Shown in pieces: positions 36,501 through 44,950 of a DNA stretch of 64,000 bases. The stretch is taken from positions 1 through 64,000 of the forward strand of contig JAEDFL010000006.1 of the NCBI GenBank assembly GCA_016292785.1. Reading direction: 5' to 3'. The notes under the pieces are model-generated. The model was not told where the DNA came from and made no database searches. It saw only the letters and a program-made list of their open reading frames with translations. Position numbers and translations under genes: made by a program. Numbering within the stretch: position 1 is the stretch's first letter; the number at the start of each line of letters is the position of its first letter. This DNA comes from Clostridiaceae bacterium (GTDB lineage Bacteria > Bacillota > Clostridia > Oscillospirales > Acutalibacteraceae).

Positions 36501-37491
36501 GAACGTTGTTTACCTGAGAGATAAACGAAGCACTTGTGAACGAATATGCAGGATATACATAGTCGATATCAAGATAGTTAGCATAACCGTTGAGGTTATC
36601 TCTGTTATCTTCAATCTTGTTGCCGTTTTCGTCCTTTATGTAGTTGCCGTTTGCATCCATCTGGAATTCAACGCCGCAAAGCTTCTTAATCTCATTCTTG
36701 ATGCTGCCGTTAAGAGCTTCAAGAAGGATTGAATTGAAGAGCTCTTTAAGAGCTGTATCAATGAAGTTGTAGGTTGTTCCGGAGCTGATGTTTGTCTTGC
36801 CCGCAAGAGACGGAACCTTTTCAAGAACAAGGTTGTCGATGAGGGTCTGAGCCATAGAGTCAACAGACTCTGTGACTTTGTCGGGAACTACCGGCTTAAT
36901 CTTGTTACCGTTCTCGTCCTTAGTTGTGTAAACTACTTCGTAAAGCATCTTCTTGAGAAGCTGGTTAACGTCAGTATACTCACTAAGGTCAACAACTGCG
37001 GGAAGAATTGAGCCGAGATCGATTGATCCGTCAACAAAGCTTACGAAAATGCCCTTGTTGTCATAGAGGAACTGGAGAACGGCATAAAGCACGTTGATAT
37101 CTCCGCTCGATCTTCTGACAGACTGGAAAGCATTTGCATTAAGGTTGGCGAGATCACCGAGCATGCCTTTGAATGTTTCAAAGGTTCTGCCGGTTACAAA
37201 GTTGTAAACCGACTGCATCGTCATGTCAACTGATGTAAGATCAAGTTCACCGATACCGTAAAGGTCAGATTTTTCAAGCTTAATCTGTTCCTTTCCGAGC
37301 ATACGGTCGAGCTCGTCAACTGCTGCCGATGCGTACTGATTTGTGGTCAGAACAGGCTTGTCGAGCTTATTGTACTGGCCTGCAATAGCACTGCCCTTAT
37401 AAGCGTCGTAAGCGCTTGCACCGATAACGAGCGTCGAAAGAACCATGATCATTGCAAGAATGACACTGAGGAATCTTTTTGCATTACTCAT
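33541..37491 (-). CDS. Large secreted dockerin protein, mostly novel sequence
   Basis: This 1316-aa protein starts at ATG 37491, ten bases after GGAGG. A signal peptide (AKRFLSVILAMIMVLSTLVI, cleavage near ASA) is followed by some 600 aa of helical sequence with no family I recognise. Next comes an Ig-like beta region (about 634-803), then two FIVAR-like helical stretches near 935-1000 and 1098-1160. A beta module similar to that of the 32281 protein leads into a C-terminal dockerin (about 1241-1316), with GDVNGDGNCADGFDITDILGY and GDLNDDGNCDPTDVSNAVVV. First gene of the cluster, with its own promoter and a long structured leader. Likely surface or cellulosome-like component; the N-terminal function is unknown. 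Confidence 0.88.
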   Translation of the reverse strand: MSNAKRFLSVILAMIMVLSTLVIGASAYDAYKGSAIAGQYNKLDKPVLTTNQYASAAVDELDRMLGKEQIKLEKSDLYGIGELDLTSVDMTMQSVYNFVTGRTFETFKGMLGDLANLNANAFQSVRRSSGDINVLYAVLQFLYDNKGIFVSFVDGSIDLGSILPAVVDLSEYTDVNQLLKKMLYEVVYTTKDENGNKIKPVVPDKVTESVDSMAQTLIDNLVLEKVPSLAGKTNISSGTTYNFIDTALKELFNSILLEALNGSIKNEIKKLCGVEFQMDANGNYIKDENGNKIEDNRDNLNGYANYLDIDYVYPAYSFTSASFISQVNNVLGSYVNTLLKPGVYTWVNGDNSKLMDNLVGLAKAVLINTGDDFFPSYVEVADKATVEAMSNEELLVYALRAIINGSVTGMYIPDDVTTLIDFGYYALTQLLASDAPELDFSGYAKNVDTLVIMGVNYAIYSVNSAIDMGLTYVSTMDEVDAQLKVAAQYGITNYGGLLNGLSLSTSDSGWTTLNKIIDGALGLNWLPTAANKDIKTFVFDCLVDNIVNLNLKAVLDMFENSAFPSASDINKTPKAAVLDVVTRIVNIIFPGALSTSATTIDALVTNAALANTVNAIFSDLYNYRENLMKGALPIVCSVLDLTTAQEFKFPTVTCETFIYDKSGSPSFTIKLRNNSTGINTGYTDANGTFHQDALYTYDIKSITSNSSVLALTPDKTQIAAGEEANITVSATGTYSGAAPFIVTITYDVLTEDGSPLTDAPITEYVYSYISAAANSDKDTEISYKSGNYSITGGPAQIYASSIRDLYKAQYTFENASATALTGCTPIATSTKPISADYIAVKADAFDILAKTGDQNGIAKSYVLETTETYDALTTEEERDAVWTAICADGATTRTPGKYVYQIGANFGSTAVKKTVNVFCYDNFGLDSLLESEIGRHRQASNYSTGWDEWVAAMQTAVSTVYSPFVSGNFLTTKAKLYESSYNALLAAVETLDANEIAGGLDATKQIMNSYAPSNEGKTYTDPDFSFFGVDDYEPYTYYNFRDELKDANRMIERAEIPDAEGKVYPPDSLTVTYRNHRLSLYGERLLKKDAVKTHLAYELANAAARGYVASDYTTESWNAYQTALSFANTVNNDASSDLRQTKVNTAYEMLLEYQKRLIPAGAASETPVYDLIADVQTVATADGNVLVGVLGNGAKTVEEYFSTLTNCTVELVENDKGMFTTGAEIVVKDSSGAVVETYIVSVTGDVNGDGNCADGFDITDILGYASSLSDFDIEAKRLAGDLNDDGNCDPTDVSNAVVVAASLAEIDFVNRNIVII

Positions 37492-37769
37492 TTTGGATTG
37501 CACCTCCATAAAATTTATATGCCCAAAGCATACATAACGCACTTTTATTTATCCAACCTGTGCCGGTTGTCGCGACATCATTACGCTGATCGGTCTTCTG
37601 TCTTCCGAACCGCCGCCGCACCGCCGAAGCCTTCCCGAATCGACGGGCAGTTCAGCCCGAAAAAGATCTGACCGACAACGTCATTACGACGCATTTGTGA
37701 ACCAGGTGGGTCGTAATGAGGTTTCCTGCGTAAGGGCGCAGTACACCCAATGACACCACTTTTATGGTT
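37492..37769 (-). promoter_or_regulatory. Long structured 5' leader of the 1316-aa dockerin gene
   Basis: Between the predicted transcription start (about 37769) and ATG 37491 lies about 278 nt, of which 37560-37755 is GC-rich and strongly self-complementary. On the minus strand there is CTGCG-ccctta-CGCAG, then a 10-bp stem TCATTACGAC/GTCGTAATGA. A long-range GTTGTCG/CGACAAC stem encloses CGGTC/GACCG, and inside lies CGGGC-tgaact-GCCCG. I do not recognise a known riboswitch class. Confidence 0.6.
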
Positions 37770-37775
37770 ATTTTA

Positions 37776-37804
37776 AATATAACGCATAAATAGTCAAAAG
37801 TCAA
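37776..37804 (-). promoter_or_regulatory. Promoter of the 1316-aa dockerin gene
   Basis: Minus-strand TTGACT (37799-37804), 17-bp spacer and TATATT (37776-37781). Confidence 0.7.
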
Positions 37805-37889
37805 TATTTTTTTAGCTGTATTATTGATTTTGTACATTTTATACATAAGTAATATTGAATTTTTGTGTCATTCCATTTAAGAATTATAC

Positions 37890-37946
37890 CATAAAAAATA
37901 CGACGGCAAGGTATACATTTATAATAAGACATATACCCTGCCGTTT
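37890..37946 (-). terminator. Terminator of guaB
   Basis: Minus-strand ACGGCAGGGTATA...TATACCTTGCCGT hairpin followed by CGTATTTTTTA, shortly after the guaB stop. Confidence 0.85.
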
Positions 37947-37957
37947 CGACTTTTATT

Positions 37958-39424
37958 TTATTTTGCGCCCGAATAGTTCGGAGCTTCTTTGGTGATGAAT
38001 ACATCGTGAGGATGGCTCTCGATCAAACCTGCATTCGTTATTCTGACGAACTTAGTCTTTGTTTTAAGCTCCTCGATGTTGTGGCATCCGCAGTAGCCCA
38101 TACCTGAGCGAAGACCGCCGAGCATCTGGAAGATCGTGTCGCCGAGAGGTCCCTTGTAAGGAACACGTCCCTCAACTCCCTCGGGAACAAGCTTCTTATT
38201 GTCCTCCTGGAAGTATCTGTCCTTGCTTCCGTTTGCCATTGCGGCAAGGCTGCCCATTCCTCGGTAAACCTTGAAGCTTCTGCCCTGGAAGATTTCCGTT
38301 TCGCCCGGGCTTTCCTTACAGCCTGCAACGAGCGAGCCGACCATGATTGCGCTTGCGCCTGCGGCAATCGCCTTAACAATTTCACCGGAATACTTGATTC
38401 CGCCGTCGGCAATTACAGGAATACCGTGCTTTGCCGCCGCATTTGCGGAATCAAATATCGCTGTGATCTGCGGAACACCGATACCTGCAACCACACGGGT
38501 GGTACAGATTGAACCCGGTCCGATACCTACCTTTACAACGTCTGCACCTGCGGCAATGAGAGCCTCGGTAGCCTCAGCCGTTGCAACGTTTCCGGCGCAG
38601 AGGGTGATGTTCGGGAAAGCGGTCTTGACCTTTTCAACCGACTTGAGAATGTTCTTGCTGTGACCGTGAGCAGAGTCGAGAACGAACAAATCAACGCCTG
38701 CCTTAGCGAGCATTGCAGCTCTGTCGAGCACATCTGCCGTTGCGCCGATCGCCGCACCGCAGAGAAGTCTGCCGCCCTTGTCACGGGCAGAGTTCGGATA
38801 CTGAACGCTCTTTTCAATATCCTTGATGGTGATAAGTCCCTTGAGATAACCCTCGGAATCGACGAGGGGAAGCTTTTCAATCCTGTGCTTCATAAGTATC
38901 TGCTTAGCCTGCTCAAGCGTTGTTCCGACAGGAGCGGTGACAAGGTTGTCCTTGGTCATAACCTCGCTGATCTTAATGTTGAAATCCGTCATAAAACGCA
39001 TATCACGGTTTGTAAGAATACCGACGAGCTTTCCTCTCTCGTCACAGATGGGAACACCGGAGATCTTGTATTTCTTGCAGAGATTTTCTGCGTCATAAGC
39101 ATAATGATCGGGAGTCAGACTGAACGGAGCGGCAATAACACCGTTTTCTGAACGTTTAACCTTATCGACCTCCTGAGCCTGAAGCTCCATCGGCATATTC
39201 TTGTGGATAACGCCGATACCGCCCTCACGGGCTATTGCAATCGCCATGGGAGCCTCCGTTACGGTATCCATGGCTGCGGTCATAATAGGTGTGTTGAGAA
39301 CGACCGTGTCCGAAAGCTTTGTTGAAATGTCAATATCCTTGGGAAGAATATCCGACTCTGCAGGAATCAGAAGCACATCGTCAAACGTCAAGCCTTCTTT
39401 TCCGAATTTTTCGTCAAAAGTCAT
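37958..39424 (-). CDS. guaB: IMP dehydrogenase
   Basis: This 488-aa enzyme oxidises IMP to XMP, the committed step of GMP synthesis. The catalytic Cys loop GIGPGSICTTRVVAGIGVPQ lies near residue 300. Two CBS domains sit at about 95-205 (ISEVMTKDNLVTAP and HRIEKLPLVD segments). The N-terminus LTFDDVLLIPAESDILP is typical. Monocistronic: its own promoter and terminator flank it, and no guanine riboswitch is seen in the short leader. Confidence 0.97.
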   Translation of the reverse strand: MTFDEKFGKEGLTFDDVLLIPAESDILPKDIDISTKLSDTVVLNTPIMTAAMDTVTEAPMAIAIAREGGIGVIHKNMPMELQAQEVDKVKRSENGVIAAPFSLTPDHYAYDAENLCKKYKISGVPICDERGKLVGILTNRDMRFMTDFNIKISEVMTKDNLVTAPVGTTLEQAKQILMKHRIEKLPLVDSEGYLKGLITIKDIEKSVQYPNSARDKGGRLLCGAAIGATADVLDRAAMLAKAGVDLFVLDSAHGHSKNILKSVEKVKTAFPNITLCAGNVATAEATEALIAAGADVVKVGIGPGSICTTRVVAGIGVPQITAIFDSANAAAKHGIPVIADGGIKYSGEIVKAIAAGASAIMVGSLVAGCKESPGETEIFQGRSFKVYRGMGSLAAMANGSKDRYFQEDNKKLVPEGVEGRVPYKGPLGDTIFQMLGGLRSGMGYCGCHNIEELKTKTKFVRITNAGLIESHPHDVFITKEAPNYSGAK

Positions 39425-39466
39425 ATTAACCCTCCGTTACTCTGTTACTTAAATATAAATTGATTT

Positions 39467-39495
39467 ATTATATCGCAAACCCGAAAATAAATCAA
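39467..39495 (-). promoter_or_regulatory. Promoter of guaB
   Basis: Minus-strand TTGATT (39490-39495), 17-bp spacer and TATAAT (39467-39472). Confidence 0.75.
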
Positions 39496-39510
39496 CCCCT
39501 GTTTTAACAT

Positions 39511-39558
39511 TTTAAAAAAATAAAAGGTCAAAAATCAGAAATTTCTGACTTTGACCTC
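39511..39558 (-). terminator. Terminator of the rimP-infB-nrnA operon
   Basis: Minus-strand AGGTCAAAGTCAGAAA/TTTCTGATTTTTGACCT hairpin followed by TTTATTTTTTT, 32 bp after the nrnA stop. Confidence 0.85.
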
Positions 39559-39589
39559 TGAGCTTTCTGTAAGATGTTATTTATTTAAC

Positions 39590-40543
39590 TTACAGTTTTT
39601 CAATATATTTTTTAACGTTTTCCACCACGGTTTCGGTCGCCGCTTCGAGCGGTCCGTCAACCTGACAGCCTGCCGCCTGGGGATGTCCTCCTCCGCCCAT
39701 TGCGGCGCAGATATCGGACACGTTTATCGGGCGGTTGCTTCGCATGGAAATTTTAAAGCTTCCATCCTTGCGCTCACGCAGGGTAACTCCGACCAGCACG
39801 CCCTCGATCTGACGGGGCAGGGATGCGATAGCGTCAACCTCGCTCTCGTCCGAGCCGCTCACCCGGTACATTTCCTGAGTGACCGTTATAACGGCACACT
39901 TTCCGTCAAGGTACATTTTCATACCTGCAACGGCAAGCTTTTCAAGTGCGGCATAAGTCCTCGTCTTTGTCTCGAACATAACGGTGTTAATCGTTACATT
40001 ATCCGCCTCGCACTCTATCATCTCCGCCGCCATTCGCATTGTACGGGGAGTGACGTTTGAGTAGCGGAAACAGCCTGTGTCCGTCGTCAGACCGGTGTAG
40101 ATACAGTCTGCAATTTTTTTGTCCGGCTTAACACCGAGCAAGTGGATTATTTCAAGAATTATTTCGCATGCCGCCGCCGCACCTGCGTCAAGCAAGGTTC
40201 TTTCGGCAAACATACGGTTTGAGCCGTGATGGTCAATGCAAAGCTCGATCTTATCGGCGTAAAGCTCCTCAAAATCCTTGCCGAGAAGCTTGGTGTCCGC
40301 CACATCAACGGCAATAAGAGTTCCGTAAGCGCACTCGCCGTCACATGACTTTCCGAGATAATCGAATTTTTTCGGAATGATATCACAGCACTTGACCTCC
40401 GCCCTTTTGCCGACCGCCTCAAGCGCATATTTCAGCGCAAAAGCCGAGCCGAGCGTGTCCCCATCGGGGTGGGCGTGGCTAAGTATCAGAAAATTATCCC
40501 TCTCCCTTAAAAATTCAACCGCCGAATTAAGATCAATAACCAT
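39590..40543 (-). CDS. nrnA: DHH/DHHA1 phosphoesterase NrnA
   Basis: This 317-aa protein degrades nanoRNA and may dephosphorylate pAp. It has SHAHPDGDTLGSAFAL near residue 22, the CIDHHGSN DHH motif near 106, and the C-terminal DHHA1 motif GGGGHPQAAGC near 287. It overlaps the rbfA stop by 1 bp, the usual Firmicutes position after rbfA. Confidence 0.93.
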   Translation of the reverse strand: MVIDLNSAVEFLRERDNFLILSHAHPDGDTLGSAFALKYALEAVGKRAEVKCCDIIPKKFDYLGKSCDGECAYGTLIAVDVADTKLLGKDFEELYADKIELCIDHHGSNRMFAERTLLDAGAAAACEIILEIIHLLGVKPDKKIADCIYTGLTTDTGCFRYSNVTPRTMRMAAEMIECEADNVTINTVMFETKTRTYAALEKLAVAGMKMYLDGKCAVITVTQEMYRVSGSDESEVDAIASLPRQIEGVLVGVTLRERKDGSFKISMRSNRPINVSDICAAMGGGGHPQAAGCQVDGPLEAATETVVENVKKYIEKL

Positions 40544-40893
40544 TAGTCCTCAGTCCTCAAATCGTCCATCATTTTGACAATATTCATACCGTGCTCAATA
40601 GAATCGTCAGCCACAAAATTCAGTTCGGGAGTTTTCCTCAGATGAAGTCTTTTGCCGACCTCCCTGCGGATATAACCCGTTGCGCTCTTGAGTCCCTTGA
40701 CCGCTTCCTTTGCGGTTTCAAGCCCCTCCATTGCGCTGATATACACCTTAGCGTAGGAGGCGTCGGAGCTGACTTCGACCCTCACTACGGTAAGCATTTT
40801 ATCCATTACCCTCGGATCTTTAAGCTCACGGATCACCGCAATGATCTCACGCTTGATATCCTCGGATACTCTGTCTATTCTGTAACCTGCCAT
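40543..40893 (-). CDS. rbfA: 30S ribosome-binding factor RbfA
   Basis: This 116-aa KH-fold protein helps mature the 30S subunit and 16S rRNA 5' end. RIDRVSEDIKREI at the N-terminus and YIRREVGKRLHLRKTPELNF near 72-91 are family marks. It lies 10 bp after infB and directly before nrnA in the operon. Confidence 0.95.
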   Translation of the reverse strand: MAGYRIDRVSEDIKREIIAVIRELKDPRVMDKMLTVVRVEVSSDASYAKVYISAMEGLETAKEAVKGLKSATGYIRREVGKRLHLRKTPELNFVADDSIEHGMNIVKMMDDLRTED

Positions 40894-40903
40894 AAGCTAC
40901 CTC

Positions 40904-43270
40904 TTAATCTCTGTATTCTTCGACAGTGTAGGCTTCAAAGATGTCGCCCTCCTTGATATCGGAGAACTTGGCAAGACCGATACCGCACTCATAGTTGGAG
41001 GCAACCTCCTTGACGTCGTCCTTGAATCGGCGCAGAGAGCCTATCTCGTCATCAGCAATCACTATTCCGTCACGGACAACCCGAACCTTGGAGTTTCTTG
41101 TGATCTTACCGTCAAGAACATAACAGCCTGCAATCTTGCCGACGGAGGAAATCGTGATAACGTTTCTGACCTCCGCTCTGCCCTGCTCGACCTCACGGAA
41201 CTTAGGCGCAAGCATACCCTTGATCGCTGCCTGAATTTCCTCGATACAGTCGTATATAATTCTATACATTCTCATTTCAACGCCGTCACGCTCTGCAAGG
41301 TTGATTGCAACGGGATCGGGACGGACGTTAAAGCCGACAATTATCGCACCCGAAGCGTTTGCAAGCATAACATCGGACTCGCTCGGAGCGCCGACGCCGC
41401 TGTGAATAACACGAACTCTGACTTCCTCGTTGGAGAGCTTCTCGAGGCTCTGTTTAACAGCCTCGGCGGAGCCTTGAACGTCCGCCTTGACGATAACGTT
41501 AAGCTCCTTCATCTCGCCGTCCTTGAGCGAATCAAAGAGATTGTCAAGGGTGACCTTCTGAACGGACTTGAACTGCTCTTCCTTAGCCTCTGCCTTTCTC
41601 TGCTCAACAAGCTCACGGGCAAGTCTTTCGTCGCTTACTGCGTCAAAGATATCGCCCGAATTGGGAACTTCCGCAAGTCCCATGATCTCAACGGGAACAG
41701 ACGGACCTGCCGCTTTAATCTTTCTGCCCTTGTCGTCAACCATAACACGGACACGTCCTACAGCCTGACCTGCAACGATGATATCGCCCGAACGGAGCGT
41801 TCCCTTCTGAACGAGGAGAGTAGCGATCGGGCCTCTGCCCTTGTCAAGACGTGCTTCTATAACGATACCCTTTGCCGCTCTGTTCGGATTGGCTTTAAGC
41901 TCCTGCATTTCGGCAACAAGGAGTATGCTTTCAAGCAGCTTGTCAATACCCATATGCGTCTTTGCGGAAACAGGCACGCAGATGACGTCGCCGCCCCACT
42001 CCTCGGGAACAAGGCTATGCTCGGTGAGCTGCTGCATAATTCTGTCGGGATTTGCTCCCGGTCTGTCCATCTTATTGATCGCAACGATGACCTGAACATC
42101 AGCCGCCTTTGCGTGGTTGATAGCCTCGATTGTCTGCGGCATAATACCGTCGTCCGCCGCAACGACAAGAACGGCTATATCCGTTGCCTGTGCACCTCTT
42201 GCACGCATTGATGTGAATGCGGCGTGACCGGGCGTATCAAGGAATGTGATGTTCTGTCCGTTGAGGTCAACTCTGTATGCGCCGATGTGCTGTGTAATTC
42301 CGCCTGCCTCGGTCGAGGTGACGGAGGTGTTTCTGATTGCGTCAAGAAGTGAAGTTTTTCCGTGGTCAACGTGTCCCATAACGCATACAACGGGATCACG
42401 GAGAATAAGATCCTTGTCGTCGTCCTCGCTGTCGTCGATAATTCTGTCCTCTATAGTTACAACGACCGCCTTTTCACACTTTGCGCCAAGCTCGGTTGCA
42501 ACGATTTCGGCTGTATCATAGTCGATAACCTCGTTGACCGTTGCCATCTGACCGAGGGCAAAGAGCTTCTTGATAACCTCTGCCGCCGTCATATGAAGCA
42601 ATGCGGCAAGGTCGCCGACCGTGATCTCGTCGGGTACCTGAATGTGAAGCTGAGGCTTCTTAGCTCTTTCTGCCGCAATTCTCTTGAGTCTTTCGGCTTC
42701 GGTCTCGTGACGTGAAGAACGCATACCCGGTCTGCGCTGAGGCTTCTGCTTGAACTTCTGCTTGTTGACCGTTCTATCGCTTCTTCTGTCCTGATTTACG
42801 GGTGCGATATTCTCATACTTCTCGTTGTATTTGTCGAGATCAACATCGTTCGCCCTTGTATCAACGGTACGGAATTCGCCCTTTGTGCGGCTCTGCGGTT
42901 TTGCGTTGGGATCCTTAGGCTTCTTCTTAGGCTGCTCGGCTGTCTTTGCAGGAGCTTTTTTCTCCGCCTGAGCAGGCTTTTTCTCTGCCTTTGTATCAGC
43001 ATTATCCGGCTCTGCTTTTTCCGCCTTTTCTTCCGTTTCTTCCTTCTTTGTTTCTTTCTTCGGCTCATTCGCCGAGGCAAAATAATCGTCAAAATTTTCA
43101 ACGCTGTTTTCCTGTGTTACTATTTCAAAAATAACGTCAAGCTCTGCTTCTTCGAGAGCTGTCATGGATTTTTTCTGTCCGTCAAAATGCTTGCTGACAA
43201 TGTCAAGAATTTCCTTGCTGGGGACATTAAAATCCTTTGCCACTTCGTGGACACGGTATTTATTTATCAT
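40904..43270 (-). CDS. infB: Translation initiation factor IF-2
   Basis: This 788-aa GTPase delivers fMet-tRNA to the 30S subunit. After an N-terminal IF2-N helix and a Lys/Glu/Ala-rich linker (about 70-130), the G domain shows GHVDHGKTSLLDAIR near 298, DTPGHAAFTSMRARG near 345 and NKMDRPGANPD near 400. The C-terminal C1/C2 domains are complete. It overlaps ylxQ by 4 bp (ATGA). Confidence 0.97.
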   Translation of the reverse strand: MINKYRVHEVAKDFNVPSKEILDIVSKHFDGQKKSMTALEEAELDVIFEIVTQENSVENFDDYFASANEPKKETKKEETEEKAEKAEPDNADTKAEKKPAQAEKKAPAKTAEQPKKKPKDPNAKPQSRTKGEFRTVDTRANDVDLDKYNEKYENIAPVNQDRRSDRTVNKQKFKQKPQRRPGMRSSRHETEAERLKRIAAERAKKPQLHIQVPDEITVGDLAALLHMTAAEVIKKLFALGQMATVNEVIDYDTAEIVATELGAKCEKAVVVTIEDRIIDDSEDDDKDLILRDPVVCVMGHVDHGKTSLLDAIRNTSVTSTEAGGITQHIGAYRVDLNGQNITFLDTPGHAAFTSMRARGAQATDIAVLVVAADDGIMPQTIEAINHAKAADVQVIVAINKMDRPGANPDRIMQQLTEHSLVPEEWGGDVICVPVSAKTHMGIDKLLESILLVAEMQELKANPNRAAKGIVIEARLDKGRGPIATLLVQKGTLRSGDIIVAGQAVGRVRVMVDDKGRKIKAAGPSVPVEIMGLAEVPNSGDIFDAVSDERLARELVEQRKAEAKEEQFKSVQKVTLDNLFDSLKDGEMKELNVIVKADVQGSAEAVKQSLEKLSNEEVRVRVIHSGVGAPSESDVMLANASGAIIVGFNVRPDPVAINLAERDGVEMRMYRIIYDCIEEIQAAIKGMLAPKFREVEQGRAEVRNVITISSVGKIAGCYVLDGKITRNSKVRVVRDGIVIADDEIGSLRRFKDDVKEVASNYECGIGLAKFSDIKEGDIFEAYTVEEYRD

Positions 43271-43599
43271 ATACTGCGTTCCTCCCCGGATTGATTTTCG
43301 TTAAGCTTAGCGATCAATGACTTTGCAAAGCCTTCATCGTCAACGGTAAAAACCGCCGCCTTGAAGCTGAGTGCCTGCTTGATGTCAAGCATGGTATATT
43401 TCACGTCGTAAACCGTAATTTCTTTGGTCTTGGCAATTCCCGATATTTCATCGGAAAGTCTCTGAGATGCGTCGGAGCAGATTATGCAAAGCTTTGCTCT
43501 GCCGGTGTTAAGAGCCTCCTTACAGGCGTCGTGACCGAGGCTGAGTCTGCCTGCTCTCCTGCAAATTCCCAAAAGACTGAGTGCAGAATCATTCATCAT
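43267..43599 (-). CDS. ylxQ: YlxQ, L7Ae-family RNA-binding protein
   Basis: This 110-aa protein belongs to the L7Ae/L30e K-turn-binding family found between ylxR and infB in Firmicutes. LLGICRRAGRLSLGHDAC at the N-terminus and KLCIICSDASQR near 36 are typical. It overlaps rnpM by 11 bp and infB by 4 bp, so the three are translationally coupled. ATG 43596 is an equally possible start. Confidence 0.9.
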   Translation of the reverse strand: MMNDSALSLLGICRRAGRLSLGHDACKEALNTGRAKLCIICSDASQRLSDEISGIAKTKEITVYDVKYTMLDIKQALSFKAAVFTVDDEGFAKSLIAKLNENQSGEERSI

Positions 43600-43864
43600 T
43601 TTCCAGCTCCTCTGCCATTTTATCGTAAACCTCGTCAGGAATTTGGCACAGGAATGATTTTTCGATTCTTTTTGCTTTTCTCGCCTTTTTCAGACATTCG
43701 GCGTCACGGCAGATATATGCGCCCCTGCCGTTCTTTCTGCCCGTAAGGTCAAGGACGATCTCGTCCTCGGGCGTTTTAACGACACGGACAAGCTCTTTCT
43801 TCGGCTTCATCTCGCCGCAGCCCATACACTTACGCAAAGGAATTTTCTTCTGCTGCATTCCCAT
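43589..43864 (-). CDS. rnpM: RnpM (YlxR), RNase P modulator
   Basis: This 91-aa protein is of the YlxR/DUF448 family, with RKCMGCGEMKPKKELVRVV near residue 11 and GRKNGRGAYIC near 42. In B. subtilis the family protein binds the RNase P RNA and dampens its activity. It lies between nusA and ylxQ, its conserved position. Confidence 0.93.
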   Translation of the reverse strand: MGMQQKKIPLRKCMGCGEMKPKKELVRVVKTPEDEIVLDLTGRKNGRGAYICRDAECLKKARKAKRIEKSFLCQIPDEVYDKMAEELENDE

Positions 43865-43876
43865 ACCTCCTTTATA

Positions 43877-44950
43877 TTAAAGCTCTACGGACGGCTCCGT
43901 CTTTCCGCTTTCGGGCTTGATATCAATCTTCCAGCCTGTCAGCTTTGCGGCAAGTCTTGCGTTCTGTCCCTTGTTACCGATTGCAAGTGAAAGCTGAAGA
44001 TCGGGTACGATAACACGGCAAGCCTTTTCCGCAGTTTCATCAACCGTAACGGAAATTACATCTGCCGGTGCAAGTGAAGCGGCAATGAACTGAGCAGGAT
44101 CGTCACTGTATTTTACAATATCTATCTTCTCGCCGTAGAGCATATCTACGATCTTGCCGACACGTGCGCCCCTCGGTCCGATGCAGGCACCGACTGCGTC
44201 AACGTTCTCATCTGCGCTGTAAACGGCGATCTTCGTCCTTGAGCCTGCCTCACGGGAAACCGCCTTGATTTCAACGGTACCGTCATAAATTTCGGGAACC
44301 TCGGACTCAAACAGTCTTTTGACAAGTCCGGGATGTGTTCTTGAAATTGTAACTCTCGGACCTCTTCTGCCCTCTTTACCGTCGGCAACACCGGCGATAT
44401 AGACCTTAATAAGCATACCGGGCAGGAGGGTTTCGTTCGGAATCTGCTCGCTTCTGAAGAGCGGCTCCTGAGCCTTGCCGATCTCAACGATAGCGTCCTT
44501 TGTTTCGGGATCAACCCTTGAAACTCTGGCTGTAACGATCTCCTGATTGTGAGCCTGGAACTCCTCACGAAGTCTGCCGTGCTCAGCCTCACGGATACCC
44601 TGACGGATAACGTGCTTACCCTTGTCGGCGGCGATACGGCTTACCTCTTTGGTTTCAAGCTCGATTTCAATGATATCGCCGACCATGGCTGTCGGCTTAT
44701 ACTTCTGAGCCTGCTCAACCGTCAGATCCTCATCGGGATCGACGATCTCGGACACAACGTTCTTCCTGACGAAAACACGCATCGTCTTTTTCTCAGGATC
44801 AAGCTCACAGAAAACGATGTCCTTATTGTTGTAATCACGCTTTACCGCAGTTACAAGCGCCTTTTGGATTCCCTCACAAAGAACGTCCATCGGGATGCCC
44901 TTTTCCTTTTCAAGCATTTCAAGCGCCATAAAAAGCTCTTTGTTTACCAT
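43877..44950 (-). CDS. nusA: Transcription termination/antitermination factor NusA
   Basis: This 357-aa factor has the N-terminal RNA polymerase-binding domain, an S1 domain (ARVSRVDPETKDAIVEIG near 140) and two KH domains (GACIGPRGARVGKIV near 250 and LAIGNKGQNARLAAKLTGWKI near 320). It is the short Firmicutes form without acidic repeats. It overlaps rimP by 7 bp. Confidence 0.96.
   Translation of the reverse strand: MVNKELFMALEMLEKEKGIPMDVLCEGIQKALVTAVKRDYNNKDIVFCELDPEKKTMRVFVRKNVVSEIVDPDEDLTVEQAQKYKPTAMVGDIIEIELETKEVSRIAADKGKHVIRQGIREAEHGRLREEFQAHNQEIVTARVSRVDPETKDAIVEIGKAQEPLFRSEQIPNETLLPGMLIKVYIAGVADGKEGRRGPRVTISRTHPGLVKRLFESEVPEIYDGTVEIKAVSREAGSRTKIAVYSADENVDAVGACIGPRGARVGKIVDMLYGEKIDIVKYSDDPAQFIAASLAPADVISVTVDETAEKACRVIVPDLQLSLAIGNKGQNARLAAKLTGWKIDIKPESGKTEPSVEL

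Noticed and set aside
37560..37755. Known riboswitch (c-di-GMP, cobalamin, SAM, purine)
   Set aside because: None of the conserved blocks I know are present; recorded as unassigned structure.
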